Positions 15,918 to 24,487 of a stretch of 64,000 bases of DNA are shown one piece after another (the stretch's first letter is position 1; the number at the start of each line of letters is the position of its first letter). Source of the DNA: JASHSH01 sp036490215 (GTDB lineage Bacteria; Pseudomonadota; Alphaproteobacteria; Rhodospirillales; Magnetospirillaceae); assembly GCA_036490215.1 (NCBI GenBank), contig DASXEH010000055.1, positions 1 through 64,000 on the forward strand, in the 5' to 3' direction. Made by a program: the position numbers and the translations under genes. Below the pieces are notes generated by a model that saw only the letters and a program-made list of their open reading frames with translations, ran no database searches and was not told where the DNA came from.

Positions 15918-17413
15918 ACCCCTTGCTTGAGATGCATGGGATCACCAAGGAATATCGCGGCGTTCCTGTGGTCAAGAATGTCGACTTTACGCTGCTGCCG
16001 GGCGAGGTCCATGCCCTGCTGGGCGAGAACGGCGCGGGCAAATCGACGCTGACCAAGATCATGGCCGGTGTGGTTCAACCGACTGCCGGCGTGATCCAGC
16101 TCGACGGCAAGCCGGCTACTTTTGCGACACCCGCCGTGGCTCTGCAAAGCGGCATTGCCATGGTGTTTCAGGAGACCACCTTGGTCCCCTCGATGACGGT
16201 GGCGCAGAATCTGTATCTGGGTGAGGAGAAATTCCTCAACCGGTTGCGCGGCATATACATCTCCGCACAGCAATTCCTTCAGTCCCTCAATTTCCATGTC
16301 GATCCCACGGCCACGGTGGCGTCGCTGGGTGCCGCCAAGAAGCAAATGGTCGAGATAGCGCGGGCTGTACGGCACAACGCCCGCATCATTATCTTCGACG
16401 AGCCGACCGCGACGCTGACGCCTGAGGAGAAGCATCACTTCTTTGCGCTCGTTCAACGCTTGAAGGGGCGGGGCGTATCTGTCGTCTTCATTTCGCATGC
16501 TCTGGAAGAGGCGCTCGATATCGCCGACCGCATCACCATCCTGCGCGATGGCGAGCACATCGTGACCGATGTCATAGGTGCTTTCGACCGCGACAAGATC
16601 ATCAGGTCCATGGTCGGGCGGTCGTTGTCCGGCGAGCTTTATCGCCGCCGCGAACAGGCGCAGGTGCGCCCGGCCGGCCGCCGGATACTCAGTGTGCAGG
16701 ATCTGACGATGGGCAGCATGGTGCGCAACAACTCCTTCTCGGTCTATGAGGGGCAGATCACTGGCCTGTTCGGCTTGGTTGGATCGGGGCGATCGGAGAC
16801 GGCGCGTATCGTTGCCGGTGCGGTCAAACGCGATTTCTTCCATGGCGGCGAAGTGCGCTTCGAGGATCGTCCGGTCCGATACAAGGTACCCGCCCCGGCG
16901 GTGAAGGACGGCATCGTCTATGTCACCGAGGATCGAAAGCTTGAAGGGTTCTTCGAGACCATGTCGATCGGCGACAATATGTACGCGGCCATGCTGGCGC
17001 GGAATCTCAATGCCGGCGGCTTGTTCGTGAACATGGCCGAGATGCGTCGGCTGGCCGATGAATGGACCCAGACTCTGAACATCCGTGCGACCAATAAGGG
17101 CGTGCGCGCGGTGGAACTGTCTGGCGGCAATCAGCAGAAATTGGTGATCGGCAAGGCGCTGCTGCAGAAACCCAAGCTGATCATTTTCGACGAGCCGACG
17201 CGCGGCGTCGATGTCGGGGCCATCGGCGAGATTCACCAGTTGATCAACCGGCTGGCCGATTCGGGATTGGCCGTGGTCATGATCTCGTCCTATCTGCCGG
17301 AGATCATGAACTTGTCCGACCGCATTCTCGTATGCCGCCAGGGCCGGGTGGTGGAAGAGTTCACACCTGGACAGGCGACCGAGGAAAAGGTCATGTATGC
17401 GGCCGTGCATTGA
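15914..17413 (+). CDS. Sugar ABC transporter ATP-binding protein with two ABC domains (RbsA/MglA-like)
   Basis: The protein has 499 residues. The first ABC domain has Walker A GENGAGKST (37-45), Walker B IIIFDEPTATLTPEEK and H-loop SHALEEA. The second has the degenerate Walker A GLVGSGRSE, signature ELSGGNQQK and Walker B LIIFDEPTRGVDVGAIGEI, as normal for this subfamily. It overlaps the upstream gene by four bases (ATGA). It powers import through the two RbsC-like permeases. The first-half signature is unusual (SLGAAKKQ). Confidence 0.94.
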   Translation: MNPLLEMHGITKEYRGVPVVKNVDFTLLPGEVHALLGENGAGKSTLTKIMAGVVQPTAGVIQLDGKPATFATPAVALQSGIAMVFQETTLVPSMTVAQNLYLGEEKFLNRLRGIYISAQQFLQSLNFHVDPTATVASLGAAKKQMVEIARAVRHNARIIIFDEPTATLTPEEKHHFFALVQRLKGRGVSVVFISHALEEALDIADRITILRDGEHIVTDVIGAFDRDKIIRSMVGRSLSGELYRRREQAQVRPAGRRILSVQDLTMGSMVRNNSFSVYEGQITGLFGLVGSGRSETARIVAGAVKRDFFHGGEVRFEDRPVRYKVPAPAVKDGIVYVTEDRKLEGFFETMSIGDNMYAAMLARNLNAGGLFVNMAEMRRLADEWTQTLNIRATNKGVRAVELSGGNQQKLVIGKALLQKPKLIIFDEPTRGVDVGAIGEIHQLINRLADSGLAVVMISSYLPEIMNLSDRILVCRQGRVVEEFTPGQATEEKVMYAAVH

Positions 17414-17416
17414 CGG

Positions 17417-18214
17417 GTGGCGGTGACTGATATGAAAGACGCGATGGGCGAGAACGCGATCAAGGCGGCCGAGATGCTGATGAACGAGCATGTCAGCGGC
17501 GCCCGGTTCCATCCCTTTGCCGCGGGCGCCGGTGCTGCCGACCTTGCGGGCGCCTACGCGATCCAGCGCGAATATGTGCGCCTACAGATGCAGGCGCGCG
17601 GCATTGGCGCTGCCGGCTACAAAGTCGGCCTCACGTCGCCGCGCATGCAGGCCATGTGCAAGATCGACCGGCCGATCGCGGGCGTGGTTCTGAAAGATCG
17701 TGTGCATCGTTCGGGTGTAAGTCTCGAAGCGTCGCGTTACGGGCGAGTCGGCCTTGAGTTCGAGATCGCCGTGCGCCTAGGGCGCGATCTGAAGCCGGGT
17801 GATGACGTTGCAGGGGCCATCGAGGCCGTTTGTCCGGCTGTCGAGATCGTGGACGATCGGCATTGCGATTACGCGACGCTCGATGTGCTGTCGCTGGTGG
17901 CCGACAACTCCTGGAACGCCGGCATCGTGCTGGGTGAATTCTCCATGTGCTGGCCGGATCTCGAAACCATCGAAGGCGTCGTTTCGTCGAACGGGCAGGC
18001 GGCCGATCGGGGATGGGGACGGGATGTTCTCGGCCATCCCTTCAATTCCGTCGCGTGGGTGGCGCAGCATCTTGGCGAGACAGGACAGGGGCTGCACGCC
18101 GGCGATATCGTCATGACCGGCAATCTGGTGACGACGAAATTCCCCGCCGAGTCCTCCATCCATCGGTTCGAGTTGCAAGGTCTCGGCTTCGTCGAACTCT
18201 CGATCCGCGTATAA
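17417..18214 (+). CDS. 2-keto-4-pentenoate hydratase / fumarylacetoacetase-family protein (MhpD-like)
   Basis: The protein has 265 residues of the MhpD-like branch of the FAH superfamily. It contains GAAGYKVGLTSPRMQAMCKI, the metal-binding acidic cluster GLEFEIAVRLGRDL (E-x-E), AVEIVDDRH and GDIVMTGNLVTTKFPAESS. These enzymes hydrate 2-keto-enoates or cleave 2,4-diketo acids. In an operon with lactonase-like proteins and an SDR, a role in cleaving a 2-keto-3-deoxy-sugar-acid derivative is plausible. GTG 17417 is three bases past the upstream stop; ATG 17432 is the alternative start. The assignment to family is firm, the substrate is not. Confidence 0.88.
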   Translation: MAVTDMKDAMGENAIKAAEMLMNEHVSGARFHPFAAGAGAADLAGAYAIQREYVRLQMQARGIGAAGYKVGLTSPRMQAMCKIDRPIAGVVLKDRVHRSGVSLEASRYGRVGLEFEIAVRLGRDLKPGDDVAGAIEAVCPAVEIVDDRHCDYATLDVLSLVADNSWNAGIVLGEFSMCWPDLETIEGVVSSNGQAADRGWGRDVLGHPFNSVAWVAQHLGETGQGLHAGDIVMTGNLVTTKFPAESSIHRFELQGLGFVELSIRV

Positions 18215-18256
18215 TCTCGGCATGGCGGTCAATGCAGCGACCTGTGGGAGGATCGC

Positions 18257-18991
18257 GTGGATTTAGGATTGAAGAACAAGTGTGCGTTGGTCACCGGCGC
18301 ATCGCAGGGTCTGGGCAAGGCGATCGCCGGCAGCTTACGCGCCGAGGGCACCGCCGTGGCCATCTGTTCACGCGATGCCGCCAGGATCGAAGCGGCAGCC
18401 AAAGATATCGGTGCTGTCGGGCTGGTCAGCGATCTTTCGGCGCCGGGCGCGGCGGATGCATTGTTGCGGCAGACGACTGAGCGCCTGGGTTCCGTCGACA
18501 TCCTCGTCGTCAACACGGGCGGTCCGCCGGCCGCAACCTTTGACGGCGTCACCGATGCGATGTGGCGCGAGTCCTATGAAGGGCTCTGGATGAGCACGGT
18601 GCAATTGATCCGCGGCTGCCTTCCCGCCATGAAGAAACGGCGCTGGGGGCGGATCATGATCGTGACCTCGATCTCGGCCGGGGAACCGTTGCAGAGTCTG
18701 ATGATCTCGAACGCGTTGCGCCCCGGCCTGCACGGTCTGGTCAATGCGTTGAGCCGCGAGGTCGCTGCCGACGGCATTACCGTCAACGCGATCATGCCCG
18801 GTTTCACGGCCACCGAGCGCTTACAGAAACTTGGTCTCGACGACGAGAAGATCAAATCAATGGTCCCCGCCGGCCGGCTGGGGCGGCCGGAAGAATTCGG
18901 TGCCTTGGCCACGTTCCTGGCGTCGGAACAGGCGAGCTATATCTGCGGCCAGGCGGTTTCCTGCGACGGCGGTTTCCTGCGGTCGATCTAG
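18257..18991 (+). CDS. Short-chain dehydrogenase/reductase lacking the canonical YxxxK
   Basis: The protein has 244 residues, starting at GTG 18257 with GGGAGG upstream. It has the cofactor motif ALVTGASQGLGKAIAG, the NAG-equivalent VVNTGGPPAATFDG and the C-terminal block RLGRPEEFGALATFLASEQ. The catalytic Ser region is IVTSISAGEP, but the position of YxxxK reads SNALR, so both Tyr and Lys are replaced. This belongs to an SDR subgroup with that substitution; activity as an ordinary NAD(P) oxidoreductase is doubtful. It is the last gene of the operon and is convergent to an Lrp relic. A truncated paralogue lies at 2126-2302. Confidence 0.88.
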   Translation: MDLGLKNKCALVTGASQGLGKAIAGSLRAEGTAVAICSRDAARIEAAAKDIGAVGLVSDLSAPGAADALLRQTTERLGSVDILVVNTGGPPAATFDGVTDAMWRESYEGLWMSTVQLIRGCLPAMKKRRWGRIMIVTSISAGEPLQSLMISNALRPGLHGLVNALSREVAADGITVNAIMPGFTATERLQKLGLDDEKIKSMVPAGRLGRPEEFGALATFLASEQASYICGQAVSCDGGFLRSI

Positions 18992-18998
18992 AAAGCGA

Positions 18999-19190
18999 TC
19001 AGAGCGGCAAAAGGCCGGAGTGCTTCACTTCGTTCATCGCGAAATGCGAATTGACCGAGCCGATGCCTGGTAGATGCAGGAGCGTCTTTTTGAGAAGGAC
19101 TTCGTAGTCCTTCGTGCTTCTGCAAACGATCCGCAGAAAATAGTCGTGGTCGCCGGCCACCGAATAGCAATCCATGATTTTGGGCTGCTG
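18999..19190 (-). pseudogene. 3' relic of an Lrp/AsnC regulator gene
   Basis: Read on the minus strand this gives MDCYSVAGDHDYFLR, then KDYEVLLKKTLLHLPGIGSV and NSHFAMNEVKHSGLLPL-stop. It is nearly the same as the C-terminal third of the intact Lrp gene at 2306-2770. Similarity stops at about 19190, where a different fragment begins; the HTH and start are missing. It keeps the convergent position behind the SDR gene. Confidence 0.88.
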
Positions 19191-19191
19191 A

Positions 19192-19620
19192 TCATCGCGG
19201 CTGCGCCTTTTTCATAGCCTCGGCCAGCGGGTCAGCGGCTTCGTCGATCCGGGTGCCCGACGCCATGATCGTTGCAACCGCCTTAGCTTCCGGCGTGTCG
19301 AGTACCGTGTTCTTGCCCTTGAGGCCCCACAGAGTCTTGTTCGCCGTGATCAGGTCGGCGATGCGTTGGGGCAGGCCCTTGGCTTTGGCCAGCCGATCGA
19401 GATCAGCCGTATTGGCGATCAACGCGCTGAGGCGACCATCCATCAGCTTGAACTCGTCATCCGCCTGCTGCCAGCGACTGTCGTCGCCGGTGGCCAGGGC
19501 AATCCAGGACTGCATGCGCGCATGGTACAAATGCTTTTCGGTCTGCTCGTCGAGCACTTCGTCGCTTTTCGCCTGGAAAGAATGACTGCTGGGCCAGTGT
19601 CGTATGAAGTTGGAGGCGCG
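19192..19620 (-). pseudogene. Fragment resembling a helical sensor domain of a chemoreceptor (uncertain)
   Basis: A minus-strand frame ending at 19192 encodes about 140 residues of amphipathic helix (for example RMQSWIALATGDDSRWQQAD and KLMDGRLSALIANTADLD). The pattern resembles the periplasmic four-helix region of methyl-accepting chemotaxis proteins. No membrane segment, HAMP or signalling domain follows, and its upstream end runs out of frame into a ligase relic. It lies between two clear gene relics, so it is most likely also a relic. Family assignment is weak. Confidence 0.4.
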
Positions 19621-19647
19621 CGTGATTGAGGCTCGACTTAATCGTGC

Positions 19648-19735
19648 CGAAGTTCGGCCTGCCATAACCAATGCTGTCTCGCGTGAAATCGGTGCATCCA
19701 ATCTGCGCCACCAAAGCGGGCCTCAGTCGACGCGA
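19648..19735 (-). pseudogene. Relic of the C-terminal end of an ATP-dependent DNA ligase (LigD type)
   Basis: The minus strand reads RLRPALVAQIGCTDFTRDS. It matches LKPDLVAQIGFADFTRDG near the C-terminus of the ligase at 58510-59496, at the DNA level too (GCGTGAAATCGG and ATCTGCGCCACCAAA are shared). Only this 25-30 codon tail is present. Confidence 0.75.
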
Positions 19736-19859
19736 GCGGCGCCGCGATCACAGAATAGCCGCAGTTGGTACATGGCGGCAGGTATAGACGTTGTGTCGGT
19801 CGTAATATGTGTGCGCGAACGAAGTCTCACCGGTGCATCGAGTAAAAAGTGAGGGCCGA

Positions 19860-20228
19860 ATGCAGAACTATCGAGTCAATTTCGTCGATAAAGATAGTGT
19901 TGTCCTTCTCGCCCAAGATTTCGAAGCCCAGACGGATGTTTCCGCAGTATTGGTAGCGGATTGGCTATTTGATGCGTGTTCGGAAGTTTATAGCGGCTAC
20001 GAGTTATGGTGTGGCGCGCGCCGCTTCATCCCGCTTGCCCATATGGGTGTCAGTTGGACTTCCCTCGCGCTCAGCGCGAGCGAAGACAGTATGCGCGCGG
20101 TCCAGCAGATTGTGGCGGACCGCGAACGCACGATCCTCGAGAGTGGCGAGGTGATTGCGCGCAGCAGGCGGCTACTACGAGCCACGGCCAGGCTCGAAAC
20201 CACGCTTGCAACGCGCGAGGCAAGCTAG
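19860..20228 (+). CDS. Small protein, paralogue of 23844-24218, function unknown
   Basis: The protein has 122 residues, starting at ATG 19860. The shared core with the second small gene is VADWLFDACSEVYSGYELW followed later by QQIVADRERTILESGEVIA and SRRLL. The C-terminal third is predicted helical, possibly coiled coil. There is no signal peptide or membrane segment. It ends seven bases from the convergent stop of the CheB/CheR/HWE kinase gene, while its paralogue is divergent from the other end of the kinase. I do not recognise a named family. Context suggests a partner of the kinase or a phosphotransfer/adaptor protein; this is inference. Confidence 0.7.
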   Translation: MQNYRVNFVDKDSVVLLAQDFEAQTDVSAVLVADWLFDACSEVYSGYELWCGARRFIPLAHMGVSWTSLALSASEDSMRAVQQIVADRERTILESGEVIARSRRLLRATARLETTLATREAS

Positions 20229-20234
20229 GCCCGG

Positions 20235-23200
20235 CTACCGGCGGCCGCGGCGCGTTACCTTCAGCTGTCCCCGCTTTTGCGAGCGACGCGGCCGGATTTG
20301 GGCCGGTATCGTATTACGTGCTGCTGGCAGCATGATCGTACAGCGGAAACCCGTCCGAGTATTTTCGACCTGAGCCTCTCCGCCAGTCTCGGTGCGGAGG
20401 CGTTGGTTGATCAAATCGATGTTGAAGTCCGGGGAGGGCGCCTTGGCCTTTTTGGCCGTTTCAGCTTTGCCGTTTTTTTCGATCCATCGCAATTCAAGCA
20501 TCGACTCGAACGCCGTATTGCCGACGGCCCATCGAATCGAGAGAGAGCCGCCGGGCGTGGATAAAGAGCCGACCTTCGCCGCTCTTCGGACAAGCTCATG
20601 AATAGCGGCGCCAATGGCCAGTGCCGCATGAGAAACCAGTGACACGTCGCCGCCTTTGAGCGTGACGTTCTTTCGTGCTGCGCCACGAACATAGGGCGCC
20701 AACTCGGCCAGCATCAGATCGCGGATGGGCACGCTGGTCCAATTGTGACGCGACACGATGTCATGAGTGCGCGCCAGAGCTGCCAGCCGATCGGGTGCGT
20801 TCTGGGAGAATGTTTCCAAGCTGTCCGAGCGCTTCAGTGTGTTGCCGACAATCGAGATGACCGAATCGAGCACGTTCTTGACCCGATGATTGAGCTCGGA
20901 CACGAGTATCTTTTCGTGCTCCTCCGCCTGGGTGACATTCGAGATATCGACGAAGGTGACAAGTGCTCCTTTGATTTTGTTGTCGGATGTGCGGAAGGGA
21001 ATGATCCGCATCAGGTAGTGAACCTTGCCGCCGTCGCTGGTCGCGCGCTTCTCGATCACTTCGCCGCGGCTGATAACCGTACGAATGTCGCGCTCCAGAT
21101 TGGGCTGGTCGAGGCGGCTCACGATATCGGTTAGGGGGCGTCCCCGATCGCTGGGGATGAGGTTGAAAATCGCCCCCACCGCCGGCGTAAAACTGCGGAT
21201 GGTCAAGTTGTTGTCGAGCATAATGGTCGCGACCTGGGTGCTCTCGAACAGGTTCTTCAGATCGACATTGGCACGATCGAGCTCCTCGACCTTGTTGCTG
21301 ATCTCGGCGTTGACCGTCTGCAGCTCCTCGTTGATGGATTGAATCTCTTCCTTCGAGGTTTCCAGCTCCTCGTTAGCCGACTGCAGCTCCTCGTTGACCG
21401 ACAGCAATTCTTCGTTCGAGGATTTCAGTTCCTCGCTCGATGTGTCGAACTCCTCGACGGTCGTCTGAAGGCGTTCACGCGTGAGCTGCAATTCGCGCTC
21501 AAGCTGCTGCACCGTGTTGTCACGATCGTCTTTACCAGGCTCATCCTCGGAATCATCGCGATGGGTGATCTGGCCCAAATCGGTAAAGACGATAAGATAG
21601 AGCGTCTCGCCGCTATCGCTCACCGGCTGGACGACAAGCTTGATCAGTTGCGATCCGCCGTCGATCTGGACGGAGAGGCGTTCGTGCGCAACCGTCTCAC
21701 CGCTTTCCCGCGCCCGATGCAACGCGGCGCGCAGGTCCAGGCGCAACCCCTTGCGCGCCATGCTCACAAGATCGCGATTGGGCGGCCCTTCGGCGGCTTC
21801 CAGGTATTTCCCCGTCCGACCCGAGTAATAGACGACCTCACCTGCCTTATTCGCCACGACATAGCCAGGCCCGTAATGCTCCTGCACGGTCGTGGCGATC
21901 TGGCGCAAAACCATCTGCAGCGTCGGGCCGCTCTCGCCGGCGCCGCTGATGGGGTAGAAGGTCGGCCCGCGATCGGCCCGCAGGCCGCCTGCCGATCGCG
22001 CCAACATCGGAAAGGGCATTTCCGGCCGGGTCACCAGATTGAGGCGCTCGAACACGCGCCAGCGTTTATCCAGCGCTGAGAAGAGATCGCCATGCCGGGA
22101 CACATTTTCCGATGTGCCGAGGAAGAGAATGCCGCCGGGCCGCAACGCGTAATGGAAAAGAGGGATCACCTGCGTCTGCAGATCGGTGTTGAGATAGATG
22201 AGAAGATTGCGGCACGAGATTAGGTCGAGTCGGGAGAATGGCGGGTCCCGAATAAGGCTGTGAGACGAGAAGACGCATAAATCGCGGATCTCTTTGACCA
22301 CGCGGTAGGAGGTTCCTTCGCGAAAGAAGAACCGCTTCAGCCGGGCTGGTGGGACATCGCTCAACACCGATTCGGGGTAAATGCCGGTTCTCGCGATCGC
22401 CAAAGCATTCTCGTCGATGTCGGTCGCGAAGATTTGAATCTTCGGTGCCGATGCCGTCGCGTCCGCATGCTCACGCAGCACCATCGCCAGCGAGTAAGCT
22501 TCTTCGCCTGTGGCGCACCCCGTCACCCATACGCGCACGAATTCGTCGGCGCCTTTGCCCTCGAACAAGCGGGGAAGGTGTGTTTCAAGGGCCGTGAAGG
22601 CGTCGCGATCGCGGAAGAAGTTCGTGACACCGATCAACAGATCGCGAAACAATTGCCCGGCCTCGTTCGTGTCGGCCTTGAGGCGTTCGGTGTAATCGTC
22701 GAGTGAACTGACCTGCAACACCTGCATCCGCCGCTGTACGCGACGCAGGAATGTCCTGTCCTTATAGCGGCTGAAATCATGCCCCAAACGCGTGCGGAGC
22801 AATGTGTAAAGCGTCCGCAACGCAGGTGACGGCCGTTCGCCGGACGCTTTGTGCCGCTCGTCCAGTTCCAACTGCCGGTTGGCGAAGTCAATCAACCGTC
22901 TCGGCATATCCTGGACAGGCAGCACGAGATCAACCAAGCCCGTCGCGGCTGCGTTTGCCGGCATTTCTTTGAAGCGCGCCTCGGTTCCGTCGCTGCCTTG
23001 CGAGAAGGTCAGGCCGCCATATTCTTTGATGGCTTTGATGCCGATTGAGCCGTCAGCGCCGGTGCCGGAGAGGACGATGCAAACTGCGTTCTCCCCTTGG
23101 TCTCGGGCCAATGACGCCAAGAAGGTGTCGACCGTAAGAGTGTCTTTCGGGCTGGTCCGGCGCCGAACATGCAGCCGCCCGCCGCCGATCGTCATCACGG

Positions 23201-23540
23201 TATCTGGAGGGATGACGTAGATTTTGTTCTGAAGAACGCTCTGCCCTTCCTTGGCGACAATCACCTGCATTTCGGTCCAGCGACTGATGACGGTCCCCAA
23301 CATGCTTTCTCTGTTGGGATCGAGGTGAAGGATAACCACGAACGCCATACCGCATTTAGACGGCATATTGGTGAAGAAAGTCTCGAGGGCCTCGATGCCG
23401 CCTGCAGACGCACCTATGGCGACGATCGGAAAAGTGCTTCGCGCGGCGTCCCTAGAGGGTTCGGAGGGATGTCTTAGCGCCGGTCTAGCAGGCTTCGCCT
23501 TCGATCTGGGAACCGAGCCGCCGGAAGAACGCTTAGCCAT
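20235..23540 (-). CDS. CheB-CheR-PAS-HWE histidine kinase fusion
   Basis: The protein has 1101 residues. A CheB methylesterase domain (about 36-220) keeps the triad S45 (GASAGG), H72 and D163 (SGTGADG). A CheR methyltransferase domain (about 235-490) has VWVTGCATGEEAYSLAMVL. A PAS-like region, a long heptad-rich coiled coil (EELKSSNEELLSVNEELQSA) and a second PAS follow. The C-terminal HWE/HisKA_2 region has the phospho-acceptor H885 in VSELNHRVKNV. Oddity: the N-box usually reads HELATNAxKYG, but here it is HELVRRAAKVG, so the key Asn is absent and ATP binding may be impaired. This architecture occurs in alphaproteobacterial stress or sensory signalling. Two paralogous small genes flank it. 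Confidence 0.93.
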   Translation of the reverse strand: MAKRSSGGSVPRSKAKPARPALRHPSEPSRDAARSTFPIVAIGASAGGIEALETFFTNMPSKCGMAFVVILHLDPNRESMLGTVISRWTEMQVIVAKEGQSVLQNKIYVIPPDTVMTIGGGRLHVRRRTSPKDTLTVDTFLASLARDQGENAVCIVLSGTGADGSIGIKAIKEYGGLTFSQGSDGTEARFKEMPANAAATGLVDLVLPVQDMPRRLIDFANRQLELDERHKASGERPSPALRTLYTLLRTRLGHDFSRYKDRTFLRRVQRRMQVLQVSSLDDYTERLKADTNEAGQLFRDLLIGVTNFFRDRDAFTALETHLPRLFEGKGADEFVRVWVTGCATGEEAYSLAMVLREHADATASAPKIQIFATDIDENALAIARTGIYPESVLSDVPPARLKRFFFREGTSYRVVKEIRDLCVFSSHSLIRDPPFSRLDLISCRNLLIYLNTDLQTQVIPLFHYALRPGGILFLGTSENVSRHGDLFSALDKRWRVFERLNLVTRPEMPFPMLARSAGGLRADRGPTFYPISGAGESGPTLQMVLRQIATTVQEHYGPGYVVANKAGEVVYYSGRTGKYLEAAEGPPNRDLVSMARKGLRLDLRAALHRARESGETVAHERLSVQIDGGSQLIKLVVQPVSDSGETLYLIVFTDLGQITHRDDSEDEPGKDDRDNTVQQLERELQLTRERLQTTVEEFDTSSEELKSSNEELLSVNEELQSANEELETSKEEIQSINEELQTVNAEISNKVEELDRANVDLKNLFESTQVATIMLDNNLTIRSFTPAVGAIFNLIPSDRGRPLTDIVSRLDQPNLERDIRTVISRGEVIEKRATSDGGKVHYLMRIIPFRTSDNKIKGALVTFVDISNVTQAEEHEKILVSELNHRVKNVLDSVISIVGNTLKRSDSLETFSQNAPDRLAALARTHDIVSRHNWTSVPIRDLMLAELAPYVRGAARKNVTLKGGDVSLVSHAALAIGAAIHELVRRAAKVGSLSTPGGSLSIRWAVGNTAFESMLELRWIEKNGKAETAKKAKAPSPDFNIDLINQRLRTETGGEAQVENTRTGFRCTIMLPAARNTIPAQIRPRRSQKRGQLKVTRRGRR

Positions 23541-23843
23541 ATAGAAACACCAAGAGGTTCAATGGCCTAGAAAGAACAAGCCATATGGTCATAAGCCGGC
23601 CAGCAGGACAAGACTTTGCACCATGCGCGGACGCTCAACGTGACGAACGCAAAACGATCACTAGAGCCGATCCTTTCGCGAATCGAAATCCCACGCGCGG
23701 CAATATCTGAAGTAGACCGACGCAAGATGTAGCTTCGGTCGTTGGCCGTCGCGCAGGGCAGCAACGGCACATCTGTCTATAATTTTCAGCATGTAGTACG
23801 CTGGCATGTGCTCGACAGATGCCGGGCGCTCCAAGGGGAGACG

Positions 23844-24218
23844 ATGGAGTACCGCATTTTCTTCCTCGACGACCACGAATCGATTCGGGCGAAAGATGAA
23901 TTCAAGGCAGACATGGATAGCGCCGCTATTCAGGTCGCCGACCATCTATTCGATGCCTGTTCTGAGGACTTCAGCAGTTACGAACTATGGTCAGGCTCTC
24001 GATGCCTCATGCCCGCTAATAACGTGAGGGCGCGGGAGCGCCTGGCGATCGGCAGTGCAGGCAGCATTTCCCACGAGGCCCAACTCATCGTTGCCGAACG
24101 CGAACGTGTATTGTTGGACAGCGGTGGGATCCTCGCGCAGAGCCGCAAACTGCTGGAAAAGACGAAGGCGTTGCACACGGTCCTCAACATACCGATGTCA
24201 CCGGATAACGCCGCTTAG
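23844..24218 (+). CDS. Small protein, paralogue of 19860-20228, function unknown
   Basis: The protein has 124 residues from ATG 23844, with AAGGGGAG seven bases upstream. It contains VADHLFDACSEDFSSYELWS and AERERVLLDSGGILAQSRKL, which align with the paralogue on the other side of the kinase. The region 23541-23843 between this gene and the divergent kinase start carries the promoters of both; I see no palindrome there. Function unknown; co-evolution with the kinase is inferred from position. Confidence 0.72.
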   Translation: MEYRIFFLDDHESIRAKDEFKADMDSAAIQVADHLFDACSEDFSSYELWSGSRCLMPANNVRARERLAIGSAGSISHEAQLIVAERERVLLDSGGILAQSRKLLEKTKALHTVLNIPMSPDNAA

Positions 24219-24487
24219 CGCGACGGGGCCCAGTCGCATGAAAGTCGGGCTTCTTCAGCGATTGCGATCTTGCTTTGGCCGGGCCGCTTTTTCTCACATT
24301 TGTGATGGCCCAGGGACTCGATAGAGGGCCTGTTTGCAGCCGAATTGGCAAATTTTCTCTGAAGGCCTTTTCAGCGACCAAACCATCAGTTGGGTTTTTC
24401 TCGTTCTCTCCGCTGCTATGTCGTCGAGTTGACCCCAGATGACTCGGCGAGTAGAAGGGGCTGACACTCCCTCCTGCTCAAGAGTTG

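Noticed and set aside
15782..17512. 576-codon minus-strand frame opposite the sugar ATPase gene
   Set aside because: It is antisense to both ABC domains with intact Walker motifs; no independent coding signal.
21330..21480. Short tandem-like repeats in the kinase gene
   Set aside because: They are the codons of a Glu-Glu-Leu heptad coiled coil, normal for this CheB/CheR/PAS kinase architecture.
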